The position numbers and the translations under genes are program-made. A stretch of DNA of 5,561 nt from Desulfobacterales bacterium (GTDB lineage: Bacteria; Desulfobacterota; Desulfobacteria; Desulfobacterales; Desulfobacteraceae): NCBI GenBank assembly GCA_022361315.1, contig JAKSBB010000155.1, positions 1-5,561 of the forward strand, in the 5' to 3' direction. Below the pieces are notes generated by a model that saw only the letters and a program-made list of their open reading frames with translations, was not told where the DNA came from and searched no databases. Shown piece by piece: positions 1 to 4,029 of this stretch. Within the stretch, counting starts at the first letter, position 1, and each line of letters opens with the position of its first letter.

Positions 1-1
1 A

Positions 2-973
2 GATCTCTACAGGATGGAAAAAGGGGAGTACCGCCTGCGTCCGGTACCCATCGACCTGCTGAAAATTTTAAAGCAGCTCAAGGGGGAGATCGTTCATCTC
101 ATGGGGGAAAAGGATATCCCCTTCAGGATTCTAATCGGCGGTAAATACGTTAAAGAGGGGGATAGCTTCATCGTTTACGGCGAGGAGATGTTATATTACT
201 CTCTCTTCGTCAACCTGGTGAAAAACGCTGTGGAAGCTTCCCCCCCGGAGCGGTCCGTTACCGTCGGCCTGGATATCAAAGAGGATACTCCCATCATCAT
301 GGTGAACAATACCGGCCTGATCCCCGATGAAATCCGCGATACCTTCTTTGACAAATATGTTACCCACGGCAAACCGGACGGCACAGGGCTGGGGACATAT
401 TCCGCCAAACTTATCACCACAACTCTGGGAGGCGAAATCTCCTTCCAATCCATTGAAGAGAAGGGCACCACCCTGATGGTGGAACTTCACGATAATCTGA
501 AGAAAGAAAATATGGACGAGGCCTTTGACAAGTATTTTGAGCAGAGCCCCCTCCAGATTAAAAATCTCTCCAATAAGACCAACATGACCTTCATGGTGCT
601 GGATGATTATGCCATCATGCGGGGCACCATCGTCAGTATCCTCAGGCAGATGGGGTTCAAGAACTTCATCCGGGGGGCAGACGGTATGGAAGGTTTAAAA
701 CAGCTCCAGGTCAAACATGTGGATCTGATTATCTCTGATCTGAACATGCCCAAGGTCAACGGCCTTCAATTGCTCAAGCATGTCAAAAAATCGGAAACCC
801 TGAAGCACATTCCTTTCATGATGGTTTCCGGTGAAGCGGAGCAGCGGAATGTGGAACAGGCGGTTAAGCTGGGTGTGGATGCCTTTGTGGTGAAACCTTT
901 CTCCGCAGACCTTTTGATGAAAAAGCTGGCCCGGGTGCTGGACCGGGCTGACCAGCAGACAGGAGGGATGTAA
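2..973 (+). CDS. Hybrid histidine kinase (HATPase + C-terminal receiver), 5' end missing
   Basis: Cytoplasmic signalling protein that binds ATP, should phosphorylate a histidine lying off-window, and carries its own receiver. The frame is open to the left edge (DLYR precedes the first Met at base 14) and the text already reads like the end of a HisKA helix, so Met14 is internal, not the start. Numbering from that Met: the N box is around N67-E74 (NLVKNAVEA), the G1 box is NNTG at 98-101, with Asn where most kinases have Asp, and the G2 box is GTGLGTYS at 123-130. A receiver follows at about 190-310 with acidic pair D197/D198, phospho-acceptor D242 in SDLNMP, S272 and K294, all intact. No DNA-binding output domain follows, so the receiver acts by protein contact or as a phosphate sink. 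The NNTG/FFDKYVT/GTGLGTYS pattern resembles a kinase subfamily I associate with deltaproteobacteria (from memory). It is almost joined to the HD-GYP gene and surely cotranscribed with it. Confidence 0.93.
   Translation, partial: DLYRMEKGEYRLRPVPIDLLKILKQLKGEIVHLMGEKDIPFRILIGGKYVKEGDSFIVYGEEMLYYSLFVNLVKNAVEASPPERSVTVGLDIKEDTPIIMVNNTGLIPDEIRDTFFDKYVTHGKPDGTGLGTYSAKLITTTLGGEISFQSIEEKGTTLMVELHDNLKKENMDEAFDKYFEQSPLQIKNLSNKTNMTFMVLDDYAIMRGTIVSILRQMGFKNFIRGADGMEGLKQLQVKHVDLIISDLNMPKVNGLQLLKHVKKSETLKHIPFMMVSGEAEQRNVEQAVKLGVDAFVVKPFSADLLMKKLARVLDRADQQTGGM
961..967 (+). promoter_or_regulatory. Shine-Dalgarno of the HD-GYP gene
   Basis: AGGAGGG lies inside the last codons of the kinase gene and ends 8 bases before the ATG at 976. 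It is a consensus ribosome binding site at ideal spacing. It fixes the start of the HD-GYP gene and, with the two-base gap between stop and start, indicates translational coupling. Confidence 0.85.
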
Positions 974-975
974 TC

Positions 976-2055
976 ATGGCGAAAGCCCCCAAAAAGAAGG
1001 AATCAACAAAAAAGGAGCCGACCGTTTTTTCAGTGCTGGTGGTGGATGATACCGAAGCCAATATCGATATCCTGGTGGAAACCCTGTCCGGCGATTACGA
1101 CGTCCGCGTGGCCCTGGACGGAGAAAGCGCACTTGAGGTGGTGGAAGAGGAAAAGCCGGACCTCATCCTGCTGGACATCATGATGCCCGGCATGGACGGC
1201 TATGAGGTCTGCGAACGCCTGAAACGCGAACCCCGAACCCGGAACATCCCGATCATCTTCCTCACCGCCATGACCGAAGAAAAAGACGAAGCCCGGGGAT
1301 TGGCCCTGGGGGCGGTGGACTACGTCACCAAACCGTTTTCCCCGGATCTGGTCAAGTCCAGGGTCCGGAATCAGCTCCGCCTCAGCCGCCACCGGGAGAT
1401 GCTGGCCATTGAAGTGGCCCGGAAGACACGCGCCCTGAACGAAGCCCTTCTAGAACTCCAGAATGCCTCCCTTGATACCATCATGCGGCTGACCCGGGCC
1501 ATGGAATACCGGGCCAATGAATCCGGCCGCCACAACCGGCGCATCAGCGAATATGCCGCTGCCATCGCCAATGAACTGGGGCTGAATGAAAAAACCGTGT
1601 CCGCCATCACCTATGCCGCTCCCATGCATGACGTGGGCAAGATCGGCATCCCCCGCGACCTGCTGGACCGGCATCCCCAGCTCTCCCCCGAAGAACTGGA
1701 AACCGTAAAGAACCATACGGTCATCGGTGCTGAGATCCTGTCCGGACCGGACAAGGGCTTTCTTCAATTGGCGCGAACCATTGCCCTGACCCATCATGAG
1801 AAATGGGACGGCTCCGGCTATCCCAAAGGCCTCAAAGGAGACGCCATTCCCCTGGCCGGCCGTATCGTCTGCCTGGCGGACAAGTTTGATGTGCTTATGT
1901 CAGAGCGGCCGGGACGAAAAGCCTTCAGCCGGGAGCAGACCCAATACATCATCCGCCAGCAGCGGGGTAAACATTTTGATCCGGATATTGTGGATGCTTT
2001 TTTCAGGGCCGAGGCGGCTGTGGATACCGTTATGGAAAGGCATGGTACCGGATAG
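976..2055 (+). CDS. Response regulator: receiver + HD-GYP cyclic-di-GMP phosphodiesterase
   Basis: Complete 359-residue RpfG-like regulator expected to hydrolyse the second messenger c-di-GMP in the cytoplasm when phosphorylated. After a Lys-rich tail (1-16) comes a receiver (about 18-132) with D24/D25, acceptor D67 in LLDIMMPGMDG, T97 and K119. A charged helix, probably a coiled coil, spans about 134-176. The HD-GYP domain (about 170-345) has E182, H186, the HD pair H218/D219 in HDVGKIGIP, K222, H247, H273/H274 in HHEKWDGSGYP, and D302. These match the metal ligands I recall for the structurally solved Persephonella HD-GYP enzyme with one constant offset, so catalysis looks intact and a three-metal site is possible. 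The usual DALTS-RPYK stretch reads DVLMSERPGRK, a mild departure. The start is set by AGGAGGG and the gene is second in the operon. The upstream hybrid kinase is the likely phosphodonor (inferred). Confidence 0.95.
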   Translation: MAKAPKKKESTKKEPTVFSVLVVDDTEANIDILVETLSGDYDVRVALDGESALEVVEEEKPDLILLDIMMPGMDGYEVCERLKREPRTRNIPIIFLTAMTEEKDEARGLALGAVDYVTKPFSPDLVKSRVRNQLRLSRHREMLAIEVARKTRALNEALLELQNASLDTIMRLTRAMEYRANESGRHNRRISEYAAAIANELGLNEKTVSAITYAAPMHDVGKIGIPRDLLDRHPQLSPEELETVKNHTVIGAEILSGPDKGFLQLARTIALTHHEKWDGSGYPKGLKGDAIPLAGRIVCLADKFDVLMSERPGRKAFSREQTQYIIRQQRGKHFDPDIVDAFFRAEAAVDTVMERHGTG

Positions 2056-2091
2056 GGATAGATGGTAGTGTGGGGACTGGGGAGATAACAA

Positions 2092-2106
2092 CCGCCGGTC
2101 CGGCGG
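2092..2106. repeat. GC-rich perfect palindrome 3' of the HD-GYP gene
   Basis: CCGCCGG, one T, then CCGGCGG: two perfect 7-base arms, 37 bases after the HD-GYP stop. Because the loop would be too small, the RNA would fold as five pairs with a five-base loop. A second small CCGG-GATGT-CCGG hairpin follows at 2107-2119. No T tract follows, so this is not a canonical terminator. It may stabilise the mRNA end or bind a dimeric protein (both inferred). Confidence 0.5.
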
Positions 2107-2137
2107 CCGGGATGTCCGGGCTGGACGATCAATTTCA

Positions 2138-2236
2138 AGTGGCTCTAAGCTCGCTGCACTATGCGCCGTAAACTCCGGTCCGGTGGGTCCTCAAACAGTA
2201 CGTCGCTCTTAACGTTCCGTTTCGCTAAGAGCCACT
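2138..2236. repeat. 99-bp intergenic inverted-repeat element with nested hairpin
   Basis: The ends AGTGGCTCTAAGC (2138-2150) and GCTAAGAGCCACT (2224-2236) are inverted repeats matching at 12 of 13 positions. ATTTC (2132-2136) and GAAAT (2239-2243) extend the symmetry with a small offset. Inside, GCTCTTA (2205-2211) and TAAGAGC (2226-2232) form a perfect 7-bp hairpin that competes with the outer pairing, and CCGGTCCGG adds another small palindrome. There is no coding capacity. The organisation fits a palindromic intergenic repeat or a miniature mobile element. The sequence looks familiar to me from repeats in Desulfobacterales genomes, but I cannot confirm that. Only one copy is in this window. 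Confidence 0.6.
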
Positions 2237-2285
2237 AAGAAATCGCGCCCTTATGCCTCGGCCATCCCACCCGGACCTCCCCGGT

Positions 2286-2381
2286 TCAGCAACCGCCCGT
2301 GCCTTTTTCAGAATTTTTATTCGAGAGGTTTGTTTTTATGTGCAGATGCATCACTGCCATAATTCTGACATGGTCATCATT
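2286..2381 (-). pseudogene. Degraded C-terminal remnant of a RelE/ParE-family toxin
   Basis: Directly behind the antitoxin stop, in a frame shifted from it, the minus strand reads DDHVRIMAVMHLH followed by IKTNLSNKNSEK and a stop. RelE/ParE toxins that partner this antitoxin family typically end in a strand like V-R-I-x-A-V-M-H followed by an Arg-x-Pro-x-Tyr-Trp motif. Here the first half is preserved, while the second half reads Ile, Lys, Thr, Asn, Leu, Ser: a few single-base changes away from Arg-Lys-Pro-Asn-Tyr-Trp. The fragment has no start of its own, and roughly the first two thirds of a usual toxin (about 90-100 residues) are absent. I read it as a toxin gene deleted from just after the antitoxin, whose tail then decayed. 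The motif match is from memory and short. Confidence 0.6.
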
Positions 2382-2610
2382 TTGAAAAGAGTTTCCGAAC
2401 TTTTTCGAAAACCTCATCTCCGGAAGCAAGTTTAGTTTCCCCGCTGTCAAGCGTTTCACAGCGATGTTCAACTTCAGCAGACCAAGCATCATCAATATCT
2501 TTTTGAGTGGATAAATTGGTACTGATCAGTAATTTCTCTATGAGTATAAGCCGTTCATCCACTGGAAGATTGATCGCTTGTTCATAAATCTTCTCTGATA
2601 ATTCTTCCAT
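2377..2610 (-). CDS. Antitoxin of the TIGR02574 / PF09720 (addiction module) family
   Basis: Small 77-residue protein of the putative addiction-module component family, whose members neutralise a RelE/ParE-type mRNA interferase or gyrase toxin encoded immediately downstream. The family layout is clear: N-terminal helix with LPVDERLILIEKLLIS (residues 15-30), then DDAWSAEVEHRCETLDSGE (40-58), then a C-terminal helix EVFEKVRKLFSK, where PF09720 proteins carry W-x-x-E-x-x-x-R and the D-x-G-E turn. Length is normal and the frame intact. A good Shine-Dalgarno (2618-2623) supports the ATG at 2610. The gene ends in two adjacent TGA codons. No intact toxin follows, only the decayed tail, so this is an orphan antitoxin. 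It may be a relic, or may protect against related toxins elsewhere (inferred). GC content (about 32-45%) is well below that of the signalling genes. Confidence 0.85.
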   Translation of the reverse strand: MEELSEKIYEQAINLPVDERLILIEKLLISTNLSTQKDIDDAWSAEVEHRCETLDSGETKLASGDEVFEKVRKLFSK

Positions 2611-2617
2611 ATGTCCT

Positions 2618-2623
2618 CTCCTT
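2618..2623 (-). promoter_or_regulatory. Shine-Dalgarno of the antitoxin gene
   Basis: On the minus strand AAGGAG, continuing as AGG, lies 7 bases upstream of the ATG at 2610. Strength and spacing are good and fix the antitoxin start. Confidence 0.75.
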
Positions 2624-2632
2624 TTCTAATCA

Positions 2633-2661
2633 AATACACCGATGCCACGTTGAATATTCAA
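2633..2661 (-). promoter_or_regulatory. Candidate sigma-70 promoter of the antitoxin gene
   Basis: Minus-strand TTGAAT (2661-2656) resembles a -35 box. After a 17-base spacer, TGTATT (2638-2633) resembles a -10 box with four of six matches. Transcription would start near 2626, just before the ribosome binding site, giving a very short leader. The region is the most AT-rich in the window. The match is moderate and sequence-based only. Confidence 0.35.
2650..2661. promoter_or_regulatory. 12-bp perfect palindrome, possible antitoxin autoregulation operator
   Basis: TTGAATATTCAA is its own reverse complement and covers the candidate -35 box of the antitoxin gene. Type II antitoxins commonly repress their own promoter by binding palindromes in this position (established for the class). 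Applying that to this family and site is inference. Confidence 0.4.
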
Positions 2662-2681
2662 TATCCAATTATGGGAATATC

Positions 2682-3236
2682 TCAATGAAGAAGTGTATCT
2701 CGAATAGCTGAAGTTGCAATACCCAGCAGTTCATTGTCATCCCTAAGTCCCCTCGAAAATTCCAGCTGAATTCCTTTTTGGTTCTGTCCTCGGTTACATA
2801 TATTCTCAGGATGCATTCCTGCCAGTCTTTTCTTGGAGCCGGTTCTTATTCCAGTTGACTCCAAGGCTTTCTGAACGGATGTTCTCAGAGGTTCGTGACG
2901 GCCACCCACATAGATCAGTTCCTCACGGTCTTTACAGGCATGGATGGTGACGACAATTTTCGAGGCGGAGATAAGATCGAGTGCCCGGGGTTCATCAAAC
3001 CGGTGGCTGGTGATGTGAAGGCGGCGGTTGTTATTTGCTTTCAGCCCTTCAAAGCAATAGAGGTTGAAGTCGTCGCCGGCAATGGTTCGGGCGATGGCCG
3101 AGGTGCGGGGTTCGATCCGGCCGCCGTGGGGGGCGATGATGGATATCGGGGCGCCAAGATTCTTTACACAGACACGATAGTCTAGGCCTTCCGTTTCAAT
3201 GGCGGCCAGGGCCTGGTAATCCGGGTAGTGGTCCAT
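2682..3236 (-). CDS. Poly-gamma-glutamate hydrolase-like protein (PF05908 / DUF867 family)
   Basis: A 184-residue protein resembling the zinc-dependent poly-gamma-glutamate hydrolase family known from Bacillus phages and found widely in bacteria. Those enzymes cleave gamma-linked glutamate chains and resemble carboxypeptidases. Family motifs in order: IIAPHGGRIEPRTSAIA (33-49, candidate metal ligands H37 and E42), a FEG turn (62-64), LHITSHRFDEPRAL (73-86), VVTIHACKD (95-103, candidate ligand H99), YVGG (109-112), HPENICNRG (142-150) and GIQLEFSRGLR (155-165), with E159 a plausible catalytic Glu. Length is about right. There is no signal peptide or membrane segment, so it should act in the cytoplasm, on an unknown substrate. 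Its ATG lies 16 bases after the DUF697 stop with only a weak AAAGG directly against the start, so translation probably depends on coupling. GC falls from about 62% at the 5' end to about 44% at the 3' end. Confidence 0.8.
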   Translation of the reverse strand: MDHYPDYQALAAIETEGLDYRVCVKNLGAPISIIAPHGGRIEPRTSAIARTIAGDDFNLYCFEGLKANNNRRLHITSHRFDEPRALDLISASKIVVTIHACKDREELIYVGGRHEPLRTSVQKALESTGIRTGSKKRLAGMHPENICNRGQNQKGIQLEFSRGLRDDNELLGIATSAIRDTLLH

Positions 3237-3252
3237 CCTTTACCGGGCGGGG

Positions 3253-3780
3253 CTATGGTTCGATAAAAGAGGGATCGAAGTCGTCCAGGGTGCCGCCGGA
3301 TTCAAAGTGTTCGATCATGATATGGCCCACGGCATAGATGATGCGGCCGCCGCGCCAGAGGACGGCAAGGCCGCCGCCGGCGGAGCCGAGAATGGGTACG
3401 ATCTTGGACAGGCTGCCGGCCCAGAGCAGCTTTTTTCTGCCCCGGGTGAGCTCGTTGATGATGAACAGGGCCTGGTCCGCGTCATAGTCCACGCCGTAGT
3501 GGCGGCAGAGCCGTTGGATCATTTTTACCCCGACGGTTTTGATGGCCACCATATCCACCACCGGCAGGGGCAGGAGGCCTGAGCCCGAGGCAATTTTGGA
3601 GTACATGCCGATGATGTCGGCGGCCTCTTCCTGCCGGGTGATCTGAACGGCTTTTCTGTCCGTTTTTCCGGATGCCGATGTGGCGGCAGGGGGGATGGCG
3701 ACGTCTATATCTTCAGCTGTATTCTCATACAGCCTGCGCCGGTTCCGTGTCACCTTGATTTTTTTTGTTTCGCTCTCCAT
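3253..3780 (-). CDS. DUF697 (PF05128) family protein
   Basis: A 175-residue stand-alone DUF697 protein of unknown biochemical role; the domain also occurs in YcjF-type membrane proteins and fused to GTPases. The first 50 residues are charged and probably disordered. The domain starts near 52 with the hallmark AADIIGMYSKIASGSGLLPL, then PVVDMVAI (72-80) and a helix KMIQRLCRHYGVDYD (86-100). A moderately hydrophobic, Gly-rich region (about 118-157, GSAGGGLAVLW and RIIYAVGHIMIEHF) could associate with the membrane, and the tail is acidic (DDFDPSFIEP). I chose ATG 3780 because AGGA at 3791-3794 sits 10 bases upstream; an in-frame GTG at 3801 has no ribosome binding site. It is the first gene of a minus-strand cluster with the hydrolase-like gene; the pairing does not by itself reveal function. 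Confidence 0.82.
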   Translation of the reverse strand: MESETKKIKVTRNRRRLYENTAEDIDVAIPPAATSASGKTDRKAVQITRQEEAADIIGMYSKIASGSGLLPLPVVDMVAIKTVGVKMIQRLCRHYGVDYDADQALFIINELTRGRKKLLWAGSLSKIVPILGSAGGGLAVLWRGGRIIYAVGHIMIEHFESGGTLDDFDPSFIEP

Positions 3781-3790
3781 GGTTCTTATT

Positions 3791-3794
3791 TCCT
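3791..3794 (-). promoter_or_regulatory. Shine-Dalgarno deciding the DUF697 start
   Basis: Minus-strand AGGA (within GCAGGAAATAAG) lies 10 bases before the ATG at 3780. Nothing comparable precedes the in-frame GTG at 3801, so the shorter 175-residue protein is preferred. Confidence 0.5.
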
Positions 3795-3907
3795 GCGGCA
3801 CACAGGGTGCCGGTTGCGTTGGATGATTCCCTGCAAGACATTACCTGGTACGGCTTCGGGTATGACATTTACATCCAGATACATTGTTCAGGGGATTGCT
3901 GAAAAGA

Positions 3908-3935
3908 AGAATATCACTATCACCGGAATAGTCAA
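3908..3935 (-). promoter_or_regulatory. Candidate sigma-70 promoter of the DUF697-hydrolase cluster
   Basis: Minus-strand TTGACT (3935-3930, five of six -35 matches), a 16-base spacer, then TATTCT (3913-3908, four of six -10 matches). It begins just after the presumed terminator of the sensor kinase gene, a sensible place for a new transcription unit. The leader to the ATG at 3780 would be about 120 bases. Confidence 0.35.
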
Positions 3936-3939
3936 ACCT

Positions 3940-3967
3940 AAAAATGCATTCCGGGGGGATGCCCCGG
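3940..3967 (-). terminator. Intrinsic terminator-like hairpin of the sensor kinase gene
   Basis: Read on the minus strand, CCGGGG (3967-3962), loop CATCC, CCCCGG (3956-3951) form a six-pair GC stem. It is followed by AATGCA and a run of five T (3944-3940). It lies 62 bases past the kinase stop. The T run is offset several bases from the stem, which weakens the call. On the + strand no T run follows, so it works in one direction only. Confidence 0.5.
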
Positions 3968-4029
3968 CGCCCTATGCGGGTCAGCAATAGAAAATGTCAC
4001 TGCACGGAAAAGCTGAAGGCCCAAAAAGA

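Larger units (their letters stand above)
2056..2285. other. Convergent intergenic region without a supported gene
   Basis: This stretch separates the + strand signalling operon from the end of the minus-strand antitoxin cluster. It holds a GC-rich palindrome (2092-2106) and an inverted-repeat element (2138-2236). I find no hairpin followed by a T tract on either strand, so if transcription ends here it must rely on these structures or on Rho. Open frames crossing it are short and do not look like proteins. Confidence 0.6.
3863..3999. repeat. Nested inverted repeats in the DUF697 upstream region
   Basis: TGACATTT (3863-3870) is complementary to AAATGTCA (3992-3999). Inside it, ATTGCTGA (3895-3902) is complementary to TCAGCAAT (3981-3988). 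Between these lie two local hairpins: ACTAT/ATAGT at 3916-3932 and the GC-rich stem at 3951-3967. Together they could fold into a branched structure on either strand. The two 8-bp helices are nested in the right order but their spacing is asymmetric (3 versus 24 bases), so a functional fold is uncertain. Confidence 0.3.

Noticed and set aside
14..16. ATG at 14 as the start of the hybrid kinase
   Set aside because: The frame continues to the left edge with residues that fit the end of a HisKA helix, and the protein would lack its phospho-His domain. The gene is cut by the window.
1030..1797. Long minus-strand frames opposite the HD-GYP gene
   Set aside because: High-GC antisense shadows; their sequence only mirrors the receiver and HD-GYP codons.
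2253..2435. 60-residue + strand open frame across the toxin remnant
   Set aside because: It is antisense to the remnant and the antitoxin end, has no family resemblance and no ribosome binding site.
2286..2495. 69-residue minus-strand frame from ATG 2495 as a complete gene
   Set aside because: Its first 38 codons lie inside the antitoxin in another frame and are not protein-like; only the last 31 codons carry the toxin-like tail.
3781..3801. GTG at 3801 as the start of the DUF697 gene
   Set aside because: It has no ribosome binding site. ATG 3780 has AGGA at a workable distance and the extra seven residues add no family motif.
3823..3990. Small + strand open frame (ATG 3823 or 3862 to TAG 3990, 55 or 42 residues)
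   Set aside because: There is no Shine-Dalgarno before either ATG, no recognised family, and it overlaps terminator and promoter signals of the other strand. A second + frame nearby (DITWYGFGYDIYIQIHC) also looks protein-like, which shows how weak this impression is.
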